Source of the DNA: Candidatus Gottesmanbacteria bacterium RBG_16_52_11 | GTDB taxonomy: Bacteria; Patescibacteriota; Microgenomatia; UBA10105; UBA927 | Direction of reading: 5' to 3' | NCBI GenBank assembly: GCA_001779095.1 | Contig: MFJD01000001.1 | Coordinates: forward strand, 266,402-309,668 | DNA: 43,267 nucleotides | Shown here: piece after piece, positions 30,528 through 39,190 of the stretch | How positions within the stretch are numbered: the first letter of the stretch is position 1 | Layout of the letters: each line of letters opens with the position of its first letter | Notes under the pieces: model-generated | The model's input: only the letters and a program-made list of their open reading frames with translations | Told to the model about the DNA's origin: nothing | Database searches by the model: none | Program-made: the position numbers and the translations under genes

Positions 30528-31134
30528 TACGGCCTGCATTTTTCGGATTACCGATAAACCTAACCAGAATTCTGTATGTATCATTATCGAATGTACCATC
30601 ATACTCACTCACGTTCAGATTGTCCCTGTCAAAATCTGCTTCAGCGACTAAGCACCAGCGGTCAATAATATAGCCGCGGTGATCATGACCTTCTGATTCC
30701 CTGATCAGGACCGGTCCCGGGAATGGCCATTTCCTGATGGATACCCTGCCCAGTGCTTCCAGTACTCTGAGGTTGTACCTTGCCGGAGTCTCCCTGCCGC
30801 AGCAAACTCCGCGGCACCATCCGAGCTGCGACCAGAAACATGGTGCCGCCCGGGCTGGTTTTTCAAGATTCAGATATCTGGGGCACAAGCCGTTTGACTT
30901 TGCCAGATCCGTCAGGTAACTGATGACTTCCTTCCGTGATTTGAAAACTCCGACAATGTTTTCCAGGTCATTCGGCCTGATCCGTTCAGTTTCCCGGAAT
31001 GTAAGTGACAGGATCCGGTTGGGTAACATTATTTTATGCAGCGTGATTACTTTATAAGCATACCGGAGTTTGCGGTTATACAGCGGCTGGTGCTTTTTTA
31101 TGAGTTGTGATTCGAGAATCAACGCTGACAGTTC
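30451..31134 (-). CDS. C-terminal part of split DnaQ/GIY-YIG/UvrC-like nuclease (frame -1)
   Basis: This frame continues the exonuclease gene upstream. From 31134 it reads 'ELSALILESQLIKKHQPLYN', the continuation of UvrC/Cho GIY-YIG domains ('ELEALLLESNLIKKHxPxYN'). It then shows the cysteine-rich region 'CPRYLNLE', 'PCFWSQLGWCRGVCCGRETPARYN' and 'WPFPGPVLIRE', found in exonuclease-GIY-YIG fusions. On its own it lacks the nuclease core, and its only internal start is a TTG at 31122, so independent translation is doubtful. Together with the N-terminal frame it would give about 485 residues. One missing G in a run of five (31134-31138) explains the split. Confidence 0.75.
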   Translation of the reverse strand, partial: ELSALILESQLIKKHQPLYNRKLRYAYKVITLHKIMLPNRILSLTFRETERIRPNDLENIVGVFKSRKEVISYLTDLAKSNGLCPRYLNLEKPARAAPCFWSQLGWCRGVCCGRETPARYNLRVLEALGRVSIRKWPFPGPVLIRESEGHDHRGYIIDRWCLVAEADFDRDNLNVSEYDGTFDNDTYRILVRFIGNPKNAGRITPLLPGSLQKSGLPAVWQTHQIVP

Positions 31135-31904
31135 CCCCGGGTTTTTTCCGTTTCAATGGACAGCGTCTGAGCAGAAAGCTTCATTTCCCTGGAATTACGG
31201 GTGCCTTCGGTAAAATGCGACGTCACCCGTTCCCTGATGTTTAGGCTCTTGCCGATATAAAGGGGCATCCCGTTTTCACCGATGAACAGATATACCCCCG
31301 GATGCTCCGGAAGATCATCTATCGCGTCCGGTGTCAGGTTGGAAGGTATGTATGCGCGTTTCATCGCTGTATTAACAGCTTTTTTCATTTCAGTCCGGGT
31401 AAACGTGCGTTCCATTAACCGGTATAAGTCCAGGATCACTCTGGCATCACCGAGCGCACGGTGGCGTTGTTTGACACGGATACCATTGCGGGAAATTATG
31501 GCATCCAGCGAGTGACTGTGGTAACCCGGATACAGATGCCGTGACAACCTGACAGTACATAATGTTTTGGCAGTAAACGGAATATCCAGCCTGGCGAATT
31601 CGTGTTTGATAAAGCCGTAATCGAAACGCGCATGATGAGCCACGAATATTTTCCCGGACAGTAATTCCTTCAGCCTGTCTGAAATATCAAAGAACCGGGG
31701 AGCCGACAGGAGTTTCCCCGGACTGATGCCGGTCAGAACCTCAATTTCGGGAGGCAGGGATATTTCCGGATTTACCAGGGAAGAATACTTCTCTGTGATT
31801 TTCCGTCCGTCCAGTATCAGGACGGCAATTTCGATAATCCGGTCATGGGAGAAATTCAATCCGGTTGTCTCAATGTCGACGAATGCCAGCGGTTTTTCTT
31901 TCAT
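31119..31904 (-). CDS. DnaQ-like 3'-5' exonuclease with GIY-YIG domain, N-terminal part of split gene
   Basis: The DEDDh exonuclease motifs are complete: ExoI 'FVDIETTGLN', ExoII 'VAHHARFDYGFI', ExoIII 'HRALGDARVILDLY' (residues 1-170). A GIY-YIG nuclease start follows: 'LPEHPGVYLFIGENGMPLYI' and 'GKSLNIRERVTSHF'. This fusion is known from other bacteria as an epsilon/UvrC-like repair protein. The frame ends with the non-homologous tail 'GNCQR' at 31119, whereas the homology carries on in the -1 frame. Either the gene is broken, the assembly lacks a base, or a programmed -1 shift is used. TATAAT on the minus strand (31924-31919) lies 14 bases before the ATG. Confidence 0.85.
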   Translation of the reverse strand: MKEKPLAFVDIETTGLNFSHDRIIEIAVLILDGRKITEKYSSLVNPEISLPPEIEVLTGISPGKLLSAPRFFDISDRLKELLSGKIFVAHHARFDYGFIKHEFARLDIPFTAKTLCTVRLSRHLYPGYHSHSLDAIISRNGIRVKQRHRALGDARVILDLYRLMERTFTRTEMKKAVNTAMKRAYIPSNLTPDAIDDLPEHPGVYLFIGENGMPLYIGKSLNIRERVTSHFTEGTRNSREMKLSAQTLSIETEKTRGNCQR

Positions 31905-31969
31905 ATTGACGGATTCATATTATACGACCTAATTGAAACCGGGGGAATTGAGGTATACTCATGGTAATT

Positions 31970-32557
31970 ATGACTTTACGGAAATACGCGGAAACCGGAA
32001 ATTCTGCCGGTCCCGGATTATTGAAACCTGAAGGATTTCGTAAGCGTGACAGACAAAAAGTCAGTATCAGACGCGTTATATTGTTACTTGCCGGAGTTGC
32101 CGTTGCCGTCTCAGCATATGCGGTAATTATGCGCGACCGGACTTCCGTTCAGATTTTGGATGAGAATGTGGCATCGGATTTATCCCGGAGCAGCACCCGG
32201 ATCGGAATTTCGGGTGTTTCCGGGCCGCTTTATCTGACCGGCAAAACGCTGCCGGAAGATTTTCCGGTCCGGATGCCCGACAGAGTGACATTCAGGATAG
32301 CATCAGTCGCCGTCGGCGGCAGCGCCGGGACCGGACGCGATTATCATGTAGTCTTCGGGACAGACCGGTCAGTCGGTGAAATAACTGAAGTGATGACGGC
32401 AATACTTAAATCACAGGGTTACGGTGTGGAAGCATCAGGTAAATCAGATATAACCCGGCTGCGGATAAAAGGCGTCAACCATACCGGGATTCTGGAGATC
32501 GGCCGGGGTCCCGGGGATCAGGAGACTATCCTGATACTGACACTTACGGCAAGCTGA
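31970..32557 (+). CDS. Single-pass membrane protein of unknown function
   Basis: I recognise no family. From ATG 31970 (MTLRKYAE...) the product is 195 residues, with a basic cytoplasmic start, one membrane helix (about residues 36-54: 'VILLLAGVAVAVSAYAVIM'), and a beta-rich exterior domain ('FPVRMPDRVTFRIASVAVGG', 'TRLRIKGVNHTGILEIGRG'). An in-frame ATG at 31961 is rejected because TATACT (31954-31959) ends one base before it; ATG 31970 is ten bases after the -10, so the mRNA is nearly leaderless. TTGAAA (31933-31938) is a short-spaced -35 (15 bases). It converges with the RDD gene, overlapping 14 bases. Confidence 0.65.
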   Translation: MTLRKYAETGNSAGPGLLKPEGFRKRDRQKVSIRRVILLLAGVAVAVSAYAVIMRDRTSVQILDENVASDLSRSSTRIGISGVSGPLYLTGKTLPEDFPVRMPDRVTFRIASVAVGGSAGTGRDYHVVFGTDRSVGEITEVMTAILKSQGYGVEASGKSDITRLRIKGVNHTGILEIGRGPGDQETILILTLTAS

Positions 32558-33179
32558 GGGTCAGCCACGGAGTGTTGCCGGTACGCACAACGGTAGTTTT
32601 GGCCAGCATGTCATGCAGCATCTGTGACTTCGGACTGCGCAGCATCATCAGAATTCCGATACCGCAGGTTGCCAGGGTAAAAAGTTTACCGGCAAATTCG
32701 CGGATAATAGCCTGATTCAGAGTGATGCTTCCGGTTTCCGACATCACCATTATACCGGTCAGCCGTTTTCCGACGGTGCGTCCGGTTTTTATTGTATCTA
32801 CTGTCTTATAAACAAAATACAGCGGTATAAATAACCAGAAAAGGAAATTTGATGAGTTGATCGATGCCTGGGTCAACAGGTCTGAAATAGCCCCTTTACC
32901 GGAAAAATTGGCGATTATTGTCAGAGCTACGGTCAATACCAGGTAGATGACGAAATTCATCAGACATACGACCAGCATGTCTATTAATTCCGACACGGTC
33001 CGTTCGATTAATGACGCGTACCTGGTGTTTTGACCGTCCGTTTCTGCGGACGTATTAACGGCCGGATGCGTTTCACCGGATTTTGGCAGCGGCGGTGATA
33101 TTGCCGGTGCAGCGGGAGCGGGTTCCGTCACAGCCTGCGATCTGTGAAATACCGGCAACTGTCCCACGCTGTCGGGCAT
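32544..33179 (-). CDS. RDD family membrane protein
   Basis: The 211-residue protein has a long proline/alanine-rich N-terminal tail (to about residue 50) and then the RDD domain: 'YASLIERTVSELIDMLVVC', a second helix 'NFLFWLFIPLYFVYKTV', 'GRTVGKRLTGIMVMSETGSI', and 'LHDMLAKTTVVR'. The usual R and D residues are present in 'ERTVSELID'. RDD proteins are small membrane proteins; some act as sodium/proton antiporters or assist envelope functions. GGAGGT on the minus strand lies 13 bases upstream of the ATG, a long spacing for a Shine-Dalgarno sequence. Confidence 0.87.
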   Translation of the reverse strand: MPDSVGQLPVFHRSQAVTEPAPAAPAISPPLPKSGETHPAVNTSAETDGQNTRYASLIERTVSELIDMLVVCLMNFVIYLVLTVALTIIANFSGKGAISDLLTQASINSSNFLFWLFIPLYFVYKTVDTIKTGRTVGKRLTGIMVMSETGSITLNQAIIREFAGKLFTLATCGIGILMMLRSPKSQMLHDMLAKTTVVRTGNTPWLTLSLP

Positions 33180-33331
33180 ATAGCATCATCATACCTCCGG
33201 TTAGGGTTAAATACAAACGTCCGGGTATCTAATATCCTGACTTATTTTAGAAGAAACTTAAACCCGGCTGACGACATCGGGAAAGCTGATGAACGTATGG
33301 ATATGTATCAAAATATAGCAATATTGATAGG

Positions 33332-33360
33332 GTGACAATTGTCCTAAGACCTAGTATTAT
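33332..33360 (+). promoter_or_regulatory. Promoter of the exopolysaccharide-like cluster
   Basis: GTGACA (33332-33337) and TATTAT (33355-33360) are 17 bases apart, with a predicted start near 33367 and a 47-nt leader before the GT39 gene. The rest of the 33180-33413 gap holds nothing else I can support. Confidence 0.5.
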
Positions 33361-33413
33361 AACGGGTACAAAAATGTAGCATCTGGCCTGATAATAACGC
33401 TCAGGCGCGTATT

Positions 33414-34898
33414 ATGAATATGATACGTTGGTCCAACGTATGGCCTCAAGTACGTTGGCCGGGTGCGGCAGCGGTAATGCTTACTACCGCAGTTCTTTGC
33501 GCATCGACTCTGGTCCGGATACGTAACCTGAACTACAACGCTCCGTTCACGGATGAGGCCATATATATAGTTCTCGGAAGAATGGGACTGTTCGACCGGG
33601 ATTTTGCCGAATATAATCCCCAGTCGTGGGTAGGTGGTAGCGTATATCTTTATCCGATAATATCGGCTGCTGCTGCAAACCTGGGGGGAGTCGCCGGATC
33701 CAGATTTATTAATGTCGTTCTGAGTATTTTTGCCCTTGAATTCACGTATCTGACGGCAATCCGGCTGGCACAAAACACCCGGACTGACAGGTTTAAAGCA
33801 GGTTTGATCAGTGCTGTCATTCTCGGCGGATCAGCAACCGGATATTACGTGAGCCGTATAGCTACCCATGACATGCTGTCATTTCTGTTTTTTTCCATGA
33901 GTCTGTACTATCTGGTGAAAGCGCTCCAGACTCCGACGCCGAACGCACGATTATATTTTGCATCAGCCATGCTGATGGCAGGGGCATTCCTTATAAAGAC
34001 GGTCATTCTGGTTTATATTCCGCCGGTCATTGCATTTACATATCTGCGGGTCAGGAAGAACCGGAAGCACAGGATATTCGGTACCGGATATTTAATCATT
34101 CCGCTGGCACTGGTTACTGTAGGAAGCCTGTTAATCAGCCGGGAAATGCTGGCCGCATTTATCCGCGGTCATGTCACGATTACCTATGATACACTGCAGA
34201 ATTTCAGAGAGGTGATATGGGGCGGGTTCCGGTATATATTGCCTTTTGCATTATTGGGATCTGCCGGTTTGATATCAGACCGTAAATATTCCGTATTCGC
34301 AGTTCTCGCGGCAGGTACCCTTTGGATAATAATCTGGCATTTAGCAGTGTCCAGGGTACCTGCACTCGATAAGCACCTTTACCTGTCGGTATACTTTATG
34401 GCTCTGATTGCCGGTACCGGTATACCCAGATTGCTTAAGAAACTCAGACCCGTAAAGCTTAAAACAAGTTTTTATTCAGCTTTGATTCTGATACTAGCCG
34501 GTTATTTCGTGGTGTCGGTCAATTCAGCAGCCCGGCTTTACGATAACTATTGGTATGACAGCCGGCCGGTCCTCTCATATATGACCGGTGTGGTAAAAAA
34601 CGGTGATAAAGTGCTGGCAGAAACCGGAGCGCCGGTCATCTACGTGACTTATGAAAAAAATCATCCGATAAATACCGTTACATTTGACTGGTTCCGGTAC
34701 GGGAATTCTGAAGGCACAGCAGCATATGCGGAAGCGGTCAGGGACGGATATTTCGACATCATTGAACTTGAAAGCAATTCACTGCCGAAACTGGCCGAAT
34801 TCAGCGAGCTGCACCGGAGGGTAGCATCAATCATACCGGAAAATTACCGGCTGATTTACGAAAACCGGAATTTTTATGTATACCGCAGACTTTTCTGA
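33414..34898 (+). CDS. GT39-like membrane glycosyltransferase
   Basis: About ten to twelve membrane helices are followed by a soluble C-terminal domain (about residues 380-494). The first loop contains 'NYNAPFTDEAIYIVLGRMG', where the D-E pair is the acidic motif of GT39/GT-C enzymes. 'SWVGGSVYLYPIISA' and 'SRIATHDMLSFLFFSMSLYY' follow the usual pattern of this family in CPR genomes. It probably moves a sugar from a lipid carrier outside the membrane. It opens a four-gene plus-strand cluster with a deacetylase (3-bp gap), GT2 synthase (8 bp) and GH18 protein. Acceptor unknown. Confidence 0.8.
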   Translation: MNMIRWSNVWPQVRWPGAAAVMLTTAVLCASTLVRIRNLNYNAPFTDEAIYIVLGRMGLFDRDFAEYNPQSWVGGSVYLYPIISAAAANLGGVAGSRFINVVLSIFALEFTYLTAIRLAQNTRTDRFKAGLISAVILGGSATGYYVSRIATHDMLSFLFFSMSLYYLVKALQTPTPNARLYFASAMLMAGAFLIKTVILVYIPPVIAFTYLRVRKNRKHRIFGTGYLIIPLALVTVGSLLISREMLAAFIRGHVTITYDTLQNFREVIWGGFRYILPFALLGSAGLISDRKYSVFAVLAAGTLWIIIWHLAVSRVPALDKHLYLSVYFMALIAGTGIPRLLKKLRPVKLKTSFYSALILILAGYFVVSVNSAARLYDNYWYDSRPVLSYMTGVVKNGDKVLAETGAPVIYVTYEKNHPINTVTFDWFRYGNSEGTAAYAEAVRDGYFDIIELESNSLPKLAEFSELHRRVASIIPENYRLIYENRNFYVYRRLF

Positions 34899-34901
34899 TC
34901 T

Positions 34902-35768
34902 ATGAAAAGCAGAGTCAGATTACACATTACCCGGCTTCCGCTATTGACCTGGCTGGGGCTGCCGCTTCTGGTTCTGTACCTTTCGGTCAATTATTTCCTG
35001 GGTGAGTCGAGGAATCCGGACTGGGTCAGGGCGGACCTGCCGGGAAACGGTACCCTGCCGGCCGAAGCTGCGATACCTACGCCGCCACCGCTTCAGACAA
35101 CACCGGTCCCCTGGGACCGGCGTGGAATTGTAACCATCTGGTTTGACGATGCCTGGCAGACGCAATACACAATATCCCTGCCGATAATGGAGTCTTTCGG
35201 TTTCCGGGGGGCGCTGGCCGTTCCGACACTGGCTATCAATAATGAAAATTATATGAGCTGGGCTCAGGTCAGGCGCATGCAGTTTAAGGGATGGGAAATT
35301 GCATCGCATACCCGCAATCACATCTGTGAGTCAGCCAAGTTTGATGAAAAGACTGTAGATTATGAGCTCAACGGCTCGTATGAGGATCTGCGCCGTCAGG
35401 GGATCAGAGCTGATTTTTTCGTATCACCCTGCGGAATCGAACTGCCCGGAATCAGGGAGATCGCCAAACAGCATTACCTGGGACTGCGGACCGTAGAGCC
35501 GGGATTCACGGATTTGCCTCCCAAAGATGTTTATTTCATTAACGGTTTTACACTGACGAACGAATCGACTGTCGGTGACATCCGGACACTTCTTTCGGAA
35601 ACCAAAGCCAGTCTTAAATGGCTGAACATAATTTTTCACAGCATTGATGAAAGCGGAAGTAAGTACTCCGTAACACCGGATACATTCAGTGCCATGCTGG
35701 AAGAAGTCCGGAATTCAGGACTTCCCGTGCTTGTGCCGAGTGAAGTGCTGTCGAGAATATTCAAGTAA
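34902..35768 (+). CDS. Membrane-anchored polysaccharide deacetylase (NodB/CE4 type)
   Basis: The catalytic Asp pair appears in 'IWFDDAWQTQY' (Asp82, Asp83) and the zinc-binding HxxxH in 'SHTRNH' (His136, His140). 'FVSPCGIELPGI' corresponds to the third CE4 motif, although the usual R/P-Y context is altered. One N-terminal membrane helix (about residues 14-30) anchors it outside the cell. Such enzymes remove N-acetyl groups from GlcNAc polymers; in Pga systems deacetylation by PgaB is needed for export. The gene sits directly before a PgaC-like synthase, which suggests the same polymer. The domain resembles PgaB's deacetylase, without the hydrolase half. Confidence 0.87.
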   Translation: MKSRVRLHITRLPLLTWLGLPLLVLYLSVNYFLGESRNPDWVRADLPGNGTLPAEAAIPTPPPLQTTPVPWDRRGIVTIWFDDAWQTQYTISLPIMESFGFRGALAVPTLAINNENYMSWAQVRRMQFKGWEIASHTRNHICESAKFDEKTVDYELNGSYEDLRRQGIRADFFVSPCGIELPGIREIAKQHYLGLRTVEPGFTDLPPKDVYFINGFTLTNESTVGDIRTLLSETKASLKWLNIIFHSIDESGSKYSVTPDTFSAMLEEVRNSGLPVLVPSEVLSRIFK

Positions 35769-35776
35769 ATATTTTT

Positions 35777-36871
35777 ATGAAAGAGCCTGCCGGCAGATAT
35801 TCCGTAGCAATCATCATACCCGCCCATAATGAAGAGTCGGTTATCGATGGCACTATCCGCTCGCTGGATAAAATCATACCTGCTGAACATATTTATGTAG
35901 TCGATGACTGTTCTACGGACCAAACCCGCAGTATTGCCCTGAATCATACTCCGCATGTGCTTTCACTACGGCGGAAACACGGAAAAGCCAGGGCCCTGAA
36001 CCGGGCAATCAGGTATTTCGGATTAGCCGGCAGATACCGGTATATTGCACCTCTGGATGCTGACACCCGGATGTCGGAATCCTTCATCCCCAATATAATC
36101 CGGCAATTTAGAAAAGACAGACAGCGGCAAATCGTCTGTGTGGTCGGCCGGATACTGGGCCGGATGACTAATCCCGTGACTGCCTACCGCATGTGGGAGT
36201 ACGAAGTCGCCCAGTCTATCCACAAGCGGGCACAGGCAGTCATCGGATCGGTTGTCGTTTGTCCAGGCTGCGCAACTGTATACAGATCCGAAATTCTGAT
36301 GAAATATCCGTTTCCTGCCGGTACCATGACCGAAGACATGGATCTGACGTTTCTGTTACACAGACGCGCTGCCGGAAAAATTGTATATACCGGCAGCGCC
36401 ACTGTCATGACACAGGACCCCAGAACTGTCAGGGATTTCTGCCGTCAGCTGCAGCGCTGGTATACGGGATTCTGGCAGAATGTCAGAAAACACAAAATTC
36501 CCTGGGGCGGTCAGCTGCTGGACGCTGAGGTGGGTATGCTGGCAATCGAGGGACTTTTTAACGGTCTATTAATGCTCGCTTTGACTTCCGTATTGCCTTA
36601 CATTCTGCTGAAGCGGCCGACCGTACTGATTGTCCCGGCGGTATTTGACATGTTCCTCTTCATGCTGCCTACGGTAATCATTACTGCGCTGCGCCGCCGG
36701 TCATACCGGATGATAATATTTTTGCCGCATTTTTACCTGCTGAGGTTCCTGTCCAGCCTAATATTCCTGAACAGTTTCATGTCGGTTGTCATCGCATCCG
36801 ATTTAAGGGCGAAATGGCGTAAACTTGACCGGTACGCATTCAGGGAAGATAAGGAATACAGCACACAATAG
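35777..36871 (+). CDS. Processive GT2 glycosyltransferase (PgaC/IcaA-like)
   Basis: This has the complete motif set of beta-glycan synthases: 'VAIIIPAHNEESVIDGTIRS', 'IYVVDDCSTDQT', 'PLDADTRM' (DxD), 'GTMTEDMDLTFLLHR' (TED), and 'QLQRW'. Membrane helices lie at the C-terminus (about residues 255-345). The N-terminal helix of IcaA/PgaC is absent, so the catalytic domain starts the protein. A beta-1,6-GlcNAc-like polymer is the best guess from motif pattern and the neighbouring deacetylase, but hyaluronan, cellulose or chitin-type products share these motifs. The gene starts eight bases after the deacetylase stop. Confidence 0.87.
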   Translation: MKEPAGRYSVAIIIPAHNEESVIDGTIRSLDKIIPAEHIYVVDDCSTDQTRSIALNHTPHVLSLRRKHGKARALNRAIRYFGLAGRYRYIAPLDADTRMSESFIPNIIRQFRKDRQRQIVCVVGRILGRMTNPVTAYRMWEYEVAQSIHKRAQAVIGSVVVCPGCATVYRSEILMKYPFPAGTMTEDMDLTFLLHRRAAGKIVYTGSATVMTQDPRTVRDFCRQLQRWYTGFWQNVRKHKIPWGGQLLDAEVGMLAIEGLFNGLLMLALTSVLPYILLKRPTVLIVPAVFDMFLFMLPTVIITALRRRSYRMIIFLPHFYLLRFLSSLIFLNSFMSVVIASDLRAKWRKLDRYAFREDKEYSTQ

Positions 36872-36916
36872 TCTGACAGACAGGAATAATGTATTATTAG
36901 CAGATACTCAGCTACT

Positions 36917-37021
36917 ATGGCAGCATCGCCGACTCCGGTTTTTACAGGAATTACTTACTTCGGTCATATCGTAGTGCTCCTGGTTCATTCCCTCGTCCGG
37001 TTTTTCAGAAGAAACGGCTGA
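36917..37021 (+). CDS. Possible 34-aa membrane micropeptide between GT2 and GH18 genes
   Basis: ATG 36917 to TGA 37019-37021 encodes a 34-residue peptide with a hydrophobic segment ('ITYFGHIVVLLVHSLVRFF') and basic end (RRNG). GATACT (36903-36908) ends eight bases before the ATG, in line with the near-leaderless layout of the window. The GH18 start codon follows four bases after its stop. In Pga and Bcs systems a small membrane partner of the synthase (PgaD and similar) occupies a comparable place; no sequence similarity is claimed. It may equally be a chance frame. Confidence 0.35.
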   Translation: MAASPTPVFTGITYFGHIVVLLVHSLVRFFRRNG

Positions 37022-37025
37022 TTAT

Positions 37026-38096
37026 ATGAAAAACCGGCTTTACTTCGGTATTGCCTGTACCGTTACAATTGTTTTGACTTTGTCGCTCGTCCGGTTATAC
37101 CCCGGAATTGTCCGTAACCGGATTATCTCGCCCTTAGGTTCGCTTACAGATCCCCTCACCCAGCAGATGAAGCTCAAGTACTATGCCTGGGCACCCTGGT
37201 GGAATCCGGAAGACGTAACCGCATCGATGGAAAAAGCCGCCGGCAGATTATCAGCAGTACATCCGGTCTGGTACAAAGTGAACGGAGACGGCAAGATTGA
37301 AGAAATTCCGGCCAGAAACGGCGGAGAGATTCGGCAGATGGCTTCCGCATCCGGTATACCGGTGATGCCGATGATAAGCAATGAGTTCGATCCGGAACGG
37401 GTTTCACGGATTCTCTCAAGCGCTGATCTTAAATCAGAATTAGCCGTCAGGATGGTTGAAATTGCACGAAATAACGGATTTGCGGGATGGGATATTGATT
37501 GGGAGCAGATTGCCGAAAAAGACCGGGACGCTTTTACGGAATTTATATCATATCTGAAACCGGTTTTTAACGGCACCGGTTTATCACTGTCGGTTTCCGT
37601 ACATGCCCGCACCGGTACTGCCGATGAATGGAAGCTGGCCAAAGGGCACGATTACCGCGGACTGTCAATATATGCGGATCAGGTACGTGTCATGGCTTAT
37701 GATTTCCACAATGCCACTTCAGTTCCCGGTCCGGTAACACCGAAAAACAGGCTGGAGCAGGCGATCCGGTACGCGAAAGCAAATATTCCCCGGGACAAAC
37801 TGGTTCTCGGTCTGCCGTTTTACGGTTATGACTGGGATTCCAGACGGGGTGAACCGTTAAGCCGCAAACAGCTTCTGGAACGGATAGAAAAGAATACCGG
37901 AACTTGGGAATATGATGCCGAAGCCCTGGCCGTCAGGGGAACCTATACAGTTAAAGGAGTGAAACACATAATCTGGTTTGAAAATACCGCATCAGTGACT
38001 GAAAAAATCAGGATTGCCGAAAAGGAAGGCATATTCATGTTTGCGTTCTGGTGCCTGGGCGGTGAAGACCCGCTTATCTGGGAATCTCTTGAATAA
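37026..38096 (+). CDS. Glycoside hydrolase family 18-like protein (YaaH type)
   Basis: The catalytic GH18 motif is intact as 'GFAGWDIDWEQI' (Asp156, Asp158, Glu160). 'QVRVMAYDFHNATSVPGPVT' and 'LVLGLPFYGYDWD' match strands beta-6 and beta-7 of the barrel in YaaH-like spore-cortex and peptidoglycan-acting members. 'FMFAFWCLGGEDPLIW' is the last strand. A signal-anchor helix covers about residues 5-22. The enzyme should cleave beta-linked GlcNAc polymers outside the membrane, either peptidoglycan or the polymer made by the preceding synthase. PgaB combines deacetylase and hydrolase in one chain; here they are separate genes. Confidence 0.87.
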   Translation: MKNRLYFGIACTVTIVLTLSLVRLYPGIVRNRIISPLGSLTDPLTQQMKLKYYAWAPWWNPEDVTASMEKAAGRLSAVHPVWYKVNGDGKIEEIPARNGGEIRQMASASGIPVMPMISNEFDPERVSRILSSADLKSELAVRMVEIARNNGFAGWDIDWEQIAEKDRDAFTEFISYLKPVFNGTGLSLSVSVHARTGTADEWKLAKGHDYRGLSIYADQVRVMAYDFHNATSVPGPVTPKNRLEQAIRYAKANIPRDKLVLGLPFYGYDWDSRRGEPLSRKQLLERIEKNTGTWEYDAEALAVRGTYTVKGVKHIIWFENTASVTEKIRIAEKEGIFMFAFWCLGGEDPLIWESLE

Positions 38097-38221
38097 CCTC
38101 CCCGGTACATCAGTCCCGGAAAAATGACCTGCGGTCCGGATGTCGCAGGACGAATGGTTACCTTGAATGATCCGACATCGTAAGATTTATAATCAGCGGT
38201 CCCTTATACTATAAATATTAT

Positions 38222-39109
38222 ATGTTGCGTTTTGCTCAGGCTGAATTACCTGTGAATGCAAAGTCGGTTTTTTTAACTGTCCTGCTTGTGGCAGCTGCAG
38301 GTTTCCCCGGGCAGGCCAGCGGATCAGAGCCGCTGTTCCTGACAGGCAGTCTTTTCCGTGTACCGGACCCGGTGAAAGCATATTCCATATTCGATAACCT
38401 TGATTCCGGGGAACGTGAATTCAGGTTTGAATCAGATAGTGATTTCACGCTCAGTGCGGCCTTACTCGTGCCCGTCGGTACTAATCCCGGCGGCAGATTT
38501 TCCGGAAAGGTTTATCAGATCGACAACGGAGTGGAGATCCCGATTGCGATTCTCGACGGAATTAATACACCATGGCTGCCATGGCGGGACGGTTTTTACG
38601 GTGATGATTATCTGATCGGTCCGCAGATACGTAAAGACGCGGCTTCGGGCATATACAAAATATCCCTGACTCCCGACTCGGGCGGTAAATATATCCTGAT
38701 GACCGGACAGGAGGAAGAGATTTCCATTCCTGCATCAGTCCGTGCCCTGTCAGCGTTGCCGCTTCTTAAGCGGGATTACCACCGGAAATCACCGCTGACC
38801 ATATTCAGCGCAGTCGGCGGGGTGTATATGGTCGGATTTCTGGGAATCATTCACGTACTGGCGTGGGGGATATATCAGGCAATCTGCCGGATTTCAGGTA
38901 GATTTTCAGTAAAGAAATACCATGGCCGGGCGGTGTCTGCCGGCGGACGTAAAGGCAGGTTCATATGGCTGACTATGTCACTGGGATTAACCGCTGCCGC
39001 GGTTCACTTCTGGAATCCGTGGCTGCTTGGCCTGTCGCTCTGGATATCCTCAGAAGCGATTTCCGGCCGGAAAATTTTTCCAGGTATCGGCAGCCGTTCC
39101 TTCCGGTGA
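38222..39109 (+). CDS. Exported membrane protein of unknown function, 295 aa
   Basis: I recognise no family. A signal peptide ends near residue 35 ('VLLVAAAGFPGQASGSEP'). The exterior domain (about 36-190) is beta-rich, with 'PWLPWRDGFYGDDYLIGPQI' and 'GIYKISLTPDSGGKYILMTG'. Three membrane helices follow (about 202-226, 250-266, 268-282). TATACT (38205-38210) ends 11 bases before the ATG, so the mRNA should be almost leaderless. It follows the GH18 gene after 125 bases and has its own promoter. A sensor or adhesin-like role is possible but unsupported. Confidence 0.65.
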   Translation: MLRFAQAELPVNAKSVFLTVLLVAAAGFPGQASGSEPLFLTGSLFRVPDPVKAYSIFDNLDSGEREFRFESDSDFTLSAALLVPVGTNPGGRFSGKVYQIDNGVEIPIAILDGINTPWLPWRDGFYGDDYLIGPQIRKDAASGIYKISLTPDSGGKYILMTGQEEEISIPASVRALSALPLLKRDYHRKSPLTIFSAVGGVYMVGFLGIIHVLAWGIYQAICRISGRFSVKKYHGRAVSAGGRKGRFIWLTMSLGLTAAAVHFWNPWLLGLSLWISSEAISGRKIFPGIGSRSFR

Positions 39110-39190
39110 GGCAGTTATGTACCGTGATCCGTAACCACTTACCTCATACTTTCCCGCCGGGGAAAAATTTGTTATTGTTGACAGACATCT

